Shown in pieces: positions 1 through 7,887 of a DNA stretch of 24,232 nucleotides. The number at the start of each line of letters is the position of its first letter. The first letter of the stretch is position 1. The translations under genes were made by a program, and so were the position numbers. The DNA is from CAWEFA01 sp963851385. Its GTDB lineage: Bacteria > Bacteroidota > Bacteroidia > Bacteroidales > DTGW01. Below the pieces are notes generated by a model. The model had not been told where the DNA came from. It ran no database searches and saw only the letters and a list, made by a program, of their open reading frames with translations. The DNA is taken from positions 1 to 24,232 of the forward strand of contig CAWKPE010000025.1 in NCBI GenBank assembly GCA_963851385.1, in the 5' to 3' direction.

Positions 1-3000
1 ATCACTGCTTCCACCCGATGCAACAGCATGTGCCCAGCCTTTCATGCTATGGCAGGGAACATTGTAACCGTTGTTATCGGCTTTTTGTATTGAAAGCATT
101 AAAGCAGAAGGCTGATTCAATACCAGGGCTTTTGATGGAATGTTGCAGCCGTTCGTATCGGATAACGAGATGAGATACGAACCTGCACCTAGGCCCGCGA
201 ATACAGCGCTATCATCGGCTGATGTTATCCTGTGGGTAACATCATAGCTTCCCCCGGTAACCCGTATTTTATGAGGATATGTTCCTCCCGTGGTCATTAC
301 GGTTATTTGCCCGTCGAAAAGACCAAAACAACTGATGTTATTGCCATCGGGATAGGTTTTAAGGTTGATTGAGGTGAAGGCGAGAGGGGCCGGTCTTGTC
401 AACCTTTCATAAAATGAATCAAGTTTACATTCGTTTGTATCTTTAAATGTAATATAATATGTAGTATCAGCCTGCAGACCTGTAAAATTACCAGAAGTAT
501 TGCTTTGCACCAAATTATTGCTGACTGAATCTTTTAGCTGAATAGTATAAGGTGTCACACCACCAGCAGGATTGACTTGTATGACCCCGTCTGTCCTGTC
601 AGAACAGGAAATGTTTTTCCCTCCAAAAAGTGTATGGATGACCAGGTTCTTTTGAAGTATAGCAGGTTCATGCAAAGTAATTTTTGCTGAATCTTCACAA
701 CCAAGATAATCTTTTACTCTAATGGTATAATTTCCCGCTGTGTAATCATTAAAGACAGAATCATTGCCAAACGGAAAATTATTTAATGCATATTGAAAAC
801 TTCTTACACCTCCTTTGGCTGTTGCTTTTACCCAGCCATCAGAACTGCCATGACATGAAATTTGATAGTTATTGTAGTTGCTCGTATCAAAAAGCGATAC
901 TGCTAATTTTGTTGAAGGTTGATTTAATGTTATTGAACCGGAAGTTGCTTTGCAGGAACTGTTATCAGTTACTGTAACTGTATATGCACCGGCAATACAA
1001 TTTTGCTGTGATAATGTTTGATTTGTTTCACCGGTAATTACACTGGGAATTCCACTAATGTAGCGTGTCCATGAATAAGATTTAATGCCTCCTCCGTTTG
1101 GATTCTGCGGGTTATTAGCTTTTATTGAACTATTATATGTACCGCCAAAGCATGATATTTGATACGTAGTACCATTTATTGGCGAAGGATTGGAAAGACT
1201 TATAGCTAAACGTGAAGTATAATATAAATTAACAGGTAATGCAGGATTAGACAAGCAAGATGCATCATAAGTTGATACAAGAATTTTATATATGCCTGAT
1301 GCAAGGTTTTTATTGAAGGAATAATTTGCAGATGAAAGTGCAGAATATCTTGTAATTTCATTATTATTGTTGTCATTTAATATGTATGTATAATTAACAT
1401 CATTATCAAAACTACTGCTGTTCGTAACATCAACAGGTATTGTACTTGCCGTATTTTCCGCGCACAGAGGACGAATAATTGCATTTGTAGTGTCAATGAC
1501 AGGCCAATAACCTTTATTAACTGCAATATTATCTTGCGATACACTGCAGTTATTATTGTCGATAACAACAACCGAATATGTAGTTCTTGGGGCCAGGTTA
1601 TTAAATGTCCAACTGCCACCTGATGAAGTACCGGCCGGATATTTTATCGTGTAAACTGCATGATATAGTTTGGAATTTGTATTATCTGTCAGGGTTAATG
1701 TCCAAGTACCTTCCGAAGGATTAATAATATCGAATAAATGACTTATATCTGTAACTGTCAAATTTGTTCCTGGTCCGGTCAGATTCATGGTACAAGTATA
1801 TGGATTAAGCATAGCCGTAACATTTACCAGTAATTCTGAAGGGTGACCTGCCGTAGTAAAGGTATACTTTAACGGCGTCATGGGAATTATTACGCCACCT
1901 GATCCTGTCAAATCTTTATATTCCTGAAGCGATACACTGCTATATGGAGGCGTCCCACTTGACGGAGTAGCTGTAATGCTGCCATTCTCTGAATTCGGAC
2001 ACCTTTCCTGGTGGGAACTCGCATTGGGATTAATTTTGGACGGGGCAGTATTGATGACTATCGGAATAGTAGAAGTATATGGGCAATAATCTTGAGCTAT
2101 TATTGCCACATTATAAGAATTAGGGATTAAATTCTTAAAAGTATATGGCAATTTGGTTATTTGAACTGATGGTATATCATGAACAGTAAATGTCATAGTA
2201 TCTGGCGTCTCTGGCATTATTGAATTAATTGTTAAACTACCGTTGTTACCATTGCATAAAGGAGCATTAGGTGTCATATTGACTGATGTCACCTGATAAG
2301 GTAAAATAATTGTTTTTATCAATGAATCTGAAATTGGCCTGTATGCCATGCCACTATTTAATCTGTATGGAAGGTAATACGTCATCCTGAAATATAAATT
2401 TTGCCCATAATATTGAGTATAAGGGTTAATAAAACTGCTTAATTTTACCGAATCGGTAGTATAGCCATTTGTTGTTCCGCTAAGAATTACTGTATTTCCA
2501 ATTTGTGTAAAATTATTATTATTCATCGTCCCTGCTTCAATCCTAAGTTGTTGCCATTCTCCCAGATAGTTAATATTTTCAAATCTTATGTAACCATTGG
2601 TACAAAAACTGTTTGTCTCTCTACTAATTGTAATATCATTATTTGATCGCCTGAACCACGGAGTTAAATTAACGTTAGCAATAATACTTCCGTTTCTCCA
2701 CCACAAAAACAATGGCCATGCTACTTCCCCAAAATTCCAATTTGTTTCTGTAATGGTTGTATCATCTACAACCAGTGTAAAGTCTATTGTAACCGGTTGT
2801 GAAGTATATGGCCCGCCTACATAACTGCTATTATATTTAGAGTTACAAGAGCATTGTAATGTAATGGAATCATCATCAGAGGTTAATTCTGTTACATCAT
2901 TATGTTCAACATATACTCCATTTTCGATTGTCGTTATTGTCGCCGTAAAACTACTAGGAACTTTCTGTGAGCATATATCTATTTGTGCATACCAACCATA

Positions 3001-3078
3001 AATGCTTTCTGATGCATTAACTTTTTGGGGTTCAAAAAATGAGATAAATGCAAGTATTAGAATTAAATATTTTTTCAT
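1..3078 (-). CDS. Large secreted SprB-repeat protein, N-terminal part (C-terminus outside window)
   Basis: I read an uninterrupted frame of 1026 codons from the ATG at 3078 to the window edge, with no stop, so the gene is partial at its 3' end. It begins with a Sec signal peptide (MKKYLILILAFISFF, cleavage probably near residue 22). The first 260 residues are a beta-rich region without repeats. After that come units starting with Cys and ending in GG(T/V) or NGC, typical of the SprB repeat family: strongest starts near residues 639 (ISCFGG), 737 (ISCHGSSDGW), 820 (ISCSDRTDG), 912 (ISCFGLFDG) and 1005 (VPCHSMKGW), with weaker ones near 271, 358 and 534. SprB-repeat proteins of Bacteroidota are cell-surface adhesins exported by the type IX system and usually end in a sorting domain. 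That end is not visible here. Surface adhesin is a family-level inference; the exact role is unknown. Confidence 0.85.
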   Translation of the reverse strand, partial: MKKYLILILAFISFFEPQKVNASESIYGWYAQIDICSQKVPSSFTATITTIENGVYVEHNDVTELTSDDDSITLQCSCNSKYNSSYVGGPYTSQPVTIDFTLVVDDTTITETNWNFGEVAWPLFLWWRNGSIIANVNLTPWFRRSNNDITISRETNSFCTNGYIRFENINYLGEWQQLRIEAGTMNNNNFTQIGNTVILSGTTNGYTTDSVKLSSFINPYTQYYGQNLYFRMTYYLPYRLNSGMAYRPISDSLIKTIILPYQVTSVNMTPNAPLCNGNNGSLTINSIMPETPDTMTFTVHDIPSVQITKLPYTFKNLIPNSYNVAIIAQDYCPYTSTIPIVINTAPSKINPNASSHQERCPNSENGSITATPSSGTPPYSSVSLQEYKDLTGSGGVIIPMTPLKYTFTTAGHPSELLVNVTAMLNPYTCTMNLTGPGTNLTVTDISHLFDIINPSEGTWTLTLTDNTNSKLYHAVYTIKYPAGTSSGGSWTFNNLAPRTTYSVVVIDNNNCSVSQDNIAVNKGYWPVIDTTNAIIRPLCAENTASTIPVDVTNSSSFDNDVNYTYILNDNNNNEITRYSALSSANYSFNKNLASGIYKILVSTYDASCLSNPALPVNLYYTSRLAISLSNPSPINGTTYQISCFGGTYNSSIKANNPQNPNGGGIKSYSWTRYISGIPSVITGETNQTLSQQNCIAGAYTVTVTDNSSCKATSGSITLNQPSTKLAVSLFDTSNYNNYQISCHGSSDGWVKATAKGGVRSFQYALNNFPFGNDSVFNDYTAGNYTIRVKDYLGCEDSAKITLHEPAILQKNLVIHTLFGGKNISCSDRTDGVIQVNPAGGVTPYTIQLKDSVSNNLVQSNTSGNFTGLQADTTYYITFKDTNECKLDSFYERLTRPAPLAFTSINLKTYPDGNNISCFGLFDGQITVMTTGGTYPHKIRVTGGSYDVTHRITSADDSAVFAGLGAGSYLISLSDTNGCNIPSKALVLNQPSALMLSIQKADNNGYNVPCHSMKGWAHAVASGGSSD

Positions 3079-3191
3079 ATTTAGTTAATTTAGATATTAT
3101 AATCATTTTAAGTAAATAATATTGAATTATTTAAATTAGCCAATACTAAAATTCCAATAGAAAGTACTTAATAATCAATGGTCAGTATTTA

Positions 3192-4235
3192 TTAATCCTT
3201 GACACATCGTATAGAATTTCCAAAATTATTAGGTATATATGTCCTATAAATAATAGAAGTGCCGTAAGTCATATATCTTGACCAAGATTCCAAAGTACTA
3301 TATTCTGTTATAGACCAACAGTAAAAAAAGCCACCTATTCCGTTTCCATCAAAATTTGAGCTCTCATAACTGCTACGTACTCCTCCCGGAAGCGCCGTGA
3401 AACCGCTGCTGTTCGTTGCATTTTCACTTAGGCCTCCCCAAACATCTTTAGCTTTTAAAGCTGCCCCGGCAGTTGTACTTTCTATTTTATCATTATTATT
3501 ATTAATTACAGCAGGCATTAGTGCATACGGGTCAAGTGAAAGTGCTAATGCATGCCATTCGGTATCGGATGGAACGTGCCAGCCTACCGGGCATACTCCA
3601 CGTTTGTCTATTACAACGTACCAATTATACAACCTGCCATATATAGTTGCCATTGCTGTATCATTGTTATAATTGCAATAGGCGCTTTTTGTAATTGTAT
3701 CCCACTCTGTTTTACCCGTATCATTTGGTATTGCATCGCCATTATTATAATGTGTTGTCTTCAGGTTTTGTATCAACCACAATTGTTTGCCTATAGGAAC
3801 AGAAGTGTACAAGTTGCCATCGTAGTCAACAACTTTACTTATTGTGGTAAAGTTTATTTGCCTTCCGTAAGCTGTACCTGCACTATTGGTTGCGTATACG
3901 CGCGCATAATATGCCGTCTTTTCACTAAGACCGGTAATTTTCATATCGAACTTACCGATATGATTGGTATTTATATTTACTACATTGTCCGTTGTCGTGG
4001 GATCCTGTTTGGTGCTCCAGCATACTCCATAAGCTGTTGCATCTGAACCACTATCGGGAGTAACTGTCCCTTCACACATAGCAAAATCAGGGCCTATACA
4101 ATATATTGAATCCGTAGTTACCACCGGTAATACTATAACCTGTTGTTTCGCAGGTCCATTTTCTTTTTTACAGGAAAATAATACAGCGCTAACAATAGCT
4201 GCTAAGATTAATGTTGTTTTAGTAATTGTTTTCAT
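3192..4235 (-). CDS. FISUMP-domain lipoprotein
   Basis: 347 residues. The N-terminus is a lipoprotein signal with lipobox LFSC (acylated Cys at residue 22) followed by KKENG, so it should be membrane-anchored, probably on the cell surface. Residues about 37-131 form an FN3/Ig-like domain (GVCWSTKQDPTT, YYARVYATNSAGTAYG), a pattern common in Bacteroidota surface lipoproteins. Residues about 136-347 are a Fibrobacter succinogenes major paralogous domain (TIGR02145 type): DYDGNLYTSVPIGKQLWLIQ, then LYNWYVV, CPVGWHVPSDTEW, GFTALPGGVRS, and the usual end SIRCVKD. The function of this domain is not known. The gene lies 113 bp upstream of the SprB-repeat gene on the same strand, so co-transcription is possible but not obvious. 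It is full length for the family. Confidence 0.9.
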   Translation of the reverse strand: MKTITKTTLILAAIVSAVLFSCKKENGPAKQQVIVLPVVTTDSIYCIGPDFAMCEGTVTPDSGSDATAYGVCWSTKQDPTTTDNVVNINTNHIGKFDMKITGLSEKTAYYARVYATNSAGTAYGRQINFTTISKVVDYDGNLYTSVPIGKQLWLIQNLKTTHYNNGDAIPNDTGKTEWDTITKSAYCNYNNDTAMATIYGRLYNWYVVIDKRGVCPVGWHVPSDTEWHALALSLDPYALMPAVINNNNDKIESTTAGAALKAKDVWGGLSENATNSSGFTALPGGVRSSYESSNFDGNGIGGFFYCWSITEYSTLESWSRYMTYGTSIIYRTYIPNNFGNSIRCVKD

Positions 4236-4280
4236 ATGTTTTGCTTTTAAGTTTATGGTTTATGTTTATTAGTTTATGAT

Positions 4281-4385
4281 TTAGTTTTTTTTACTCACCC
4301 CCTGCCCCCTCTCTATAAATAGAGAGGGGAAAGTCCCTTCTCTGGTTTTAGAGAAGGGATTTAGGGATGAGTAAATTGTTTTTCA
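4281..4385. repeat. 105-bp double-hairpin repeat, copy 1 (left of the DUF559 gene)
   Basis: Copy 1 of a direct repeat found again at 4793-4897, exactly 512 bp away, with about 4 differences in 105 positions. It runs from TTAG plus eight T to TTTTTCA. Inside are two perfect stems, CCCCTCTCT/AGAGAGGGG (about 4306-4328) and CCCTTCTCT/AGAGAAGGG (about 4335-4359). Both sit inside an imperfect outer pair ACTCACCCCCT/AGGGATGAGT. The structure resembles REP/BIME-like palindromic units that are dispersed in many Bacteroidota genomes. It lies just past the 3' end of the nuclease gene and could also act as its terminator. Confidence 0.85.
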
Positions 4386-4403
4386 AATGCTTTTATTTTA
4401 TTT

Positions 4404-4781
4404 TTAAATTGTTGAAAAGTTTGTAAAATAATCACTTATTTTCATTTTCACTTTTTCTATATCCTGCAATTCTTCATTTTTTATTCTTAATATTTTTAAA
4501 CCTAATGCTTTTAAAATTTCATCCCTGTTTTCATCTCTGTCTTTTTGATATTCATGAATTTTACCATCCAACTCTATTACCAATTTCTGTTCGGCACAAT
4601 AAAAATCCGATACAAAGAAAAAATGCTCATTATTTTTTGAATCGTAAATGAAAGGATGTTGCCGCAAAAACTTTTTCTCATAAAATTTTCTGTTTCGCAA
4701 TTCATTCCAAAGCGTCTTTTCTTCTTTGGTCTGATTTCGCCTCAATTGTCTTATCGTTTTTAAAATTTCGCCGTATTGCAT
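4404..4781 (-). CDS. DUF559 endonuclease-domain protein (Vsr/PD-(D/E)XK-like)
   Basis: 125 residues. The sequence matches the DUF559 family, which is related to very-short-patch-repair type nucleases. An N-terminal helix carries RQLRRNQTKEEKTLWNELRN, then KFLRQHPF, and the core reads SDFYCAEQKLVIELDG with IHEYQKDRDENRDEIL, followed by GLKILRIKNEEL. Candidate active-site residues are D59, E70 and D72, with H76 nearby, as in PD-(D/E)XK folds. Length is normal for stand-alone members. The role of these small proteins is not established; DNA cleavage or repair is the usual guess. The striking point is the setting: the gene fills the interval between two 105-bp copies of a palindromic repeat and almost nothing else, which suggests that gene and repeats form one unit. 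No clear Shine-Dalgarno site precedes the ATG. Confidence 0.88.
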   Translation of the reverse strand: MQYGEILKTIRQLRRNQTKEEKTLWNELRNRKFYEKKFLRQHPFIYDSKNNEHFFFVSDFYCAEQKLVIELDGKIHEYQKDRDENRDEILKALGLKILRIKNEELQDIEKVKMKISDYFTNFSTI

Positions 4782-4792
4782 TTGTTAATTTT

Positions 4793-4897
4793 TTAGTTTT
4801 TTTTACTCACCCCCTTTCCCCTCTCTATTCATAGAGAGGGGAAAGTCCCTTCTCTGGTTTTAGAGAAGGGATTTAGGGATGAGTAAATTGTTTTTCA
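4793..4897. repeat. 105-bp double-hairpin repeat, copy 2 (right of the DUF559 gene)
   Basis: Second direct copy of the element at 4281-4385, in the same orientation, beginning 12 bp upstream of the nuclease start codon. Differences from copy 1 are TT in place of GC in the left arm and TC in place of AA in the first hairpin loop; everything else is identical. The stems CCCCTCTCT/AGAGAGGGG and CCCTTCTCT/AGAGAAGGG are intact. It may contribute the terminator for the operon ending at 4982, whose last stop codon lies 84 bp away. Confidence 0.85.
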
Positions 4898-4981
4898 TTT
4901 TCTCTTTCATTAATACTTTTTATTTAGTGTGGGTTTTGGGTAAGGCACTCGTTGCAAATGAGATCTAACGTTGGTTTAAAA

Positions 4982-5677
4982 TTAATACTGGTTTATTGGG
5001 TCATCGTCAGGATTTTTATTTCTTCCTCTATAGTCAGTAAAATGATATTTGCCCTCCTTTTGTTCCTTGTTTATTAATTCAAATTTGCCATAATTGTTAA
5101 TGTTATAATTATTTATCGTAATCTTGGTTTTTTTAAAATTGTCAATTGGTTTATATTTGAAAACAGTAATTTTAGAATCCGAATTAATTACTGATTTAAT
5201 TAATTCTGTATCATTCATAAAACCATGAAGTTTTAACTTATCAATATTCTTGCCTTCATTATTATAGCTTGCAATATATATTAATGTTGAGTCTGAACCC
5301 TGATCCTTAATGTATAATAAGAATAAGAAATTATTACTTTTATATTTACATAAATAAAAATAATCATATTCAGCAAAACCACTAATCTCTTCTTGTGTAT
5401 CACCGTTTGTACTCACATAATCAAACCCGATGTCGTCTTTACAATTTCCTATATATTTTAATATTAAATTTTTAGGAATCATATTATGTTTGCTTTTTAA
5501 ACTAGAATAATGTAAATTTATTTTTTGAGTATAAAAAGGCAATGAACATTCATCAAAATACTTATAATATTCATTCATAAATTCTGTTTGTTCATCATCT
5601 TTTGTTTTATTGTTTTTCTGGGCATAACAATTATTAATTGTTATTAGAAAAATAATAGATAAATAAAGAGTTTTCAT
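4982..5677 (-). CDS. Small secreted partner protein of the orphan toxin cassette (candidate immunity), paralogue 2
   Basis: 231 residues, starting at the ATG at 5677. A longer same-frame reading up to 5872 exists, but it overlaps the upstream gene and delays the signal peptide, so I reject it. The start gives a clean Sec signal peptide, MKTLYLSIIFLITINNCYAQ, ending in AQ. The mature part is about half identical along its length to the product of 7182-7883. Shared blocks are YFDECSLPFYTQKI, FLLYIKDQGSDSTLIYIASY, KLKLHGF, PIDNFKKTKITI and the C-terminal KNPDDDPIN. I recognise no named family. It starts 4 bp after the stop of the orphan toxin tip, an arrangement repeated in the other copy. Position, pairing and divergence in step with the tip make it a candidate immunity protein acting in the periplasm or at the outer membrane. 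This is inference. Confidence 0.8.
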   Translation of the reverse strand: MKTLYLSIIFLITINNCYAQKNNKTKDDEQTEFMNEYYKYFDECSLPFYTQKINLHYSSLKSKHNMIPKNLILKYIGNCKDDIGFDYVSTNGDTQEEISGFAEYDYFYLCKYKSNNFLFLLYIKDQGSDSTLIYIASYNNEGKNIDKLKLHGFMNDTELIKSVINSDSKITVFKYKPIDNFKKTKITINNYNINNYGKFELINKEQKEGKYHFTDYRGRNKNPDDDPINQY

Positions 5678-5681
5678 AGTT

Positions 5682-7163
5682 TTAATTATTTTTTCGAACT
5701 TCTGTGATAATATATAAAAGGTCATTATGTTCTGTTGTTCCTGAAATTTTTTTCTCAGAATCATATATATATAGTTGGTTTTGAGGACTTGTTCCATCAC
5801 CGGAATCGCTGGTTCCAACATCATAAGAATGGTAATAATATAGTTTTTGACCAGAATCATATTCTTTTCCAACTATCACAATAAAATGATCGGTTGCATG
5901 ATTGTCATTTGATGATGCATACTTTGTTCCATCAATATGTACTCCATCAATTACAGGTACTTTATTTAATAAACTTTCATCTAAATAATTTTTAGCCGTT
6001 TGGAAATCCTTATCTATTGCATAATTTAAAGTATTATAATCTTTAGCTGATTCATTTGCTAAAGTTGCAATATTAATAGCATTGCTTCTGCTTGTTGAAT
6101 GTCCCGTTAAACTTAAAATATGATTACATGTAAAACAGCAACATTGATTATAATCTGGTTTTTTTGTTCCATCTGGTGGACAACATTCCTTCTTTGTTGA
6201 ATCCTTTGCACACTTAACTAATGCTGCATCGCCATCACAACATTTTGTCGTCAAGCTACTGCACCAATGGCAACCAGTACCTTTCATAACAATATCATTT
6301 TGTGCTACCCAGGTAACATTGTCTGCAGAATGTTTTACGTAAGGAAAAGCATAATTGACAAAATCCATTATTTGATTTTCCAATACCGTAAAATGGAACA
6401 TTTTGTCCCCTTCGGTAACTGATCCTGTTGAAGTTGTAGTTGCATGAAAAGCAAAATCAATATATGAATCGGATGAATTAGGAGCTTCTGATGACGTTGT
6501 GTTATTTTTACTAATTTCAAACGTTTGAAACATATATTGACTTTTTTGCTTGGTTAAAAAGTTAATATCTGTTGATAATCGAAGATAACTGAGTTTTTTA
6601 TCTTTTCCAATTGAATATTCTTTCCATTCCTTTGGTGATTTGACTAAATAGGTACAAGCATCTAAATTTTTTGTTTGTTCATAATAATTATAAGTTCTGA
6701 TTAATTCAAGTAAAGAACATTTGCCTGATATACTCGCCGCATCCGCACCCGTTGTCCCGGTTCCAAAAATGGTTTCGGTATAGTATGCCGGGTAGTGGAT
6801 TTCATCCCACTGGTATTTGAAAAGTCGGGTACCACCGGCGTAATCCATCAGGTTATCTGTCTTTGCAGAATCCAATTGTTTTTCGTGACCAAAGGTATGG
6901 AACGTATGCAGCAACCCGAATGCCCCGTGTCCGAGTTCGTGGGCTATTGTCCTTTCTAAAAGCGTATCACTTTCGTTATCTGTAAATATGAACCCGAAAG
7001 GTTGATTGTATGGCATGATGCCAAGTTTTGCAGACTCTGTTGCATTATTAAGCAGAAACAGGTAATAATTCGATTTATTGTATTTGTTATTGGTGCTATC
7101 GGCCTTAAAGGCATTTATGAGGCCCACCATATCATCGGTGTAAATATTTTTTTTCATTAGCAT
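5682..7163 (-). CDS. Orphan C-terminal toxin cassette: metzincin-like protease domain plus Cys-rich papain-like tip, no signal peptide
   Basis: 493 residues, start at ATG 7163 (a second ATG two codons later is equally possible). It corresponds to residues about 381-864 of the product of 7888-10482 and lacks the trunk and any signal peptide. Residues 71-110 hold RTIAHELGHGAFGLLHTF, with H75, E76, H79 and a later His as zinc ligands, and a Met-turn-like NLMDY at 104-108, so metzincin-like. A middle region (150-290) follows, then a Cys-rich stretch (298-346: CHWC, CC, C, CC, CCCFTC). The end (347-493) has a papain-like pattern with an early Cys, DHFIVIVG (H426) and HSYDVG (D448). From the HExxH motif to about residue 407 it is some 94% identical to the longer copy; both ends diverge. 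Without a signal peptide it is probably not exported as it stands and may be a donor module for tip exchange. Confidence 0.85.
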   Translation of the reverse strand: MLMKKNIYTDDMVGLINAFKADSTNNKYNKSNYYLFLLNNATESAKLGIMPYNQPFGFIFTDNESDTLLERTIAHELGHGAFGLLHTFHTFGHEKQLDSAKTDNLMDYAGGTRLFKYQWDEIHYPAYYTETIFGTGTTGADAASISGKCSLLELIRTYNYYEQTKNLDACTYLVKSPKEWKEYSIGKDKKLSYLRLSTDINFLTKQKSQYMFQTFEISKNNTTSSEAPNSSDSYIDFAFHATTTSTGSVTEGDKMFHFTVLENQIMDFVNYAFPYVKHSADNVTWVAQNDIVMKGTGCHWCSSLTTKCCDGDAALVKCAKDSTKKECCPPDGTKKPDYNQCCCFTCNHILSLTGHSTSRSNAINIATLANESAKDYNTLNYAIDKDFQTAKNYLDESLLNKVPVIDGVHIDGTKYASSNDNHATDHFIVIVGKEYDSGQKLYYYHSYDVGTSDSGDGTSPQNQLYIYDSEKKISGTTEHNDLLYIITEVRKNN

Positions 7164-7181
7164 TTTGCTTAAAAAATATTT

Positions 7182-7883
7182 TTATTTTGGCAAATCATTT
7201 ATCGGATCATCATCAGGATTCTTTTTTGAATTTATGTATTTTAAAAAATCATTATTACTTTCTCTGTATTCTATATTAATTAATTCAAATTTACCTTCAT
7301 CACTAATCCTGTAATTATAAATTGTAATCTTAGTTCTTTTAAAACTATCTATAGGTTCGTAATTACATGTTTCAATATTAAAGTCTTTCTTTATTACAGA
7401 TTTAATAATTTCATTATCTGCAATAAATCCATATAATTTTAATTTGCTTATTTTTTTTCCTTCCTCATTATAACTAGCAATATATATCAATGTTGAATCT
7501 GAAACTTCATCTTTTATGTATATTACAAGAAAAACAGATTTAAATTTAAACTTGCACAAGAAATAATATCTATATTCTGAATAACCCGTTATTTCTTTTT
7601 GATTATCAGAATTTGTTGCTGTCCAATCATATCCTATTTCATCTCTTTTATTACTTATATATTTTATAATTATATCTTTAGGAATTCGTTTATAATTTTT
7701 TACTAAATTGTCATATCTAAGATCAATTTTTTGAGTATAATAGGGTAAAGAGCATGAATCGAAATGAAAGTAATAATCATTAATAAACCTTGAATTATTA
7801 TTATTGTCAATTTTATAGATGTTCTGACAATAAGATGATATTGCTGCTATTTGCAAAATAATAGATAAACAAAGTTCTTTCAT
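7182..7883 (-). CDS. Small secreted partner protein of the full-length toxin (candidate immunity), paralogue 1
   Basis: 233 residues with a signal peptide (MKELCLSIILQIAAISSYCQ). The ATG at 7883 is 4 bp after the stop of the toxin-like gene at 7888. The mature protein is a paralogue of the product of 4982-5677, about half identical. Shared features are HFDSCSLPYYTQKIDLRY, the core VIYIKDEVSDSTLIYIASY, KLKLYGF, PIDSFKRTKITIYNY and KNPDDDPIN near the C-terminus. It has mostly strands and no trans-membrane segment after the signal. I recognise no named family. By position (immediately downstream of a toxin-like tip, and duplicated with it) it is a candidate immunity or accessory protein. A signal peptide on an immunity protein would point to a tip that acts in the periplasm or on the envelope. 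Function is inferred, not shown. Confidence 0.8.
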   Translation of the reverse strand: MKELCLSIILQIAAISSYCQNIYKIDNNNNSRFINDYYFHFDSCSLPYYTQKIDLRYDNLVKNYKRIPKDIIIKYISNKRDEIGYDWTATNSDNQKEITGYSEYRYYFLCKFKFKSVFLVIYIKDEVSDSTLIYIASYNEEGKKISKLKLYGFIADNEIIKSVIKKDFNIETCNYEPIDSFKRTKITIYNYRISDEGKFELINIEYRESNNDFLKYINSKKNPDDDPINDLPK

Positions 7884-7887
7884 AGTA

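Noticed and set aside
4281..4897. CRISPR array reading of the two repeats around the DUF559 gene
   Set aside because: Only two units of 105 bp with a coding gene between them and internal hairpins; no spacers and no cas genes.
5678..5872. 65-codon N-terminal extension of the gene at 4982-5677, overlapping the upstream gene
   Set aside because: It is an out-of-frame reading of the 3' end of the orphan toxin gene. The ATG at 5677 begins a proper signal peptide and matches the start of the paralogue at 7883.
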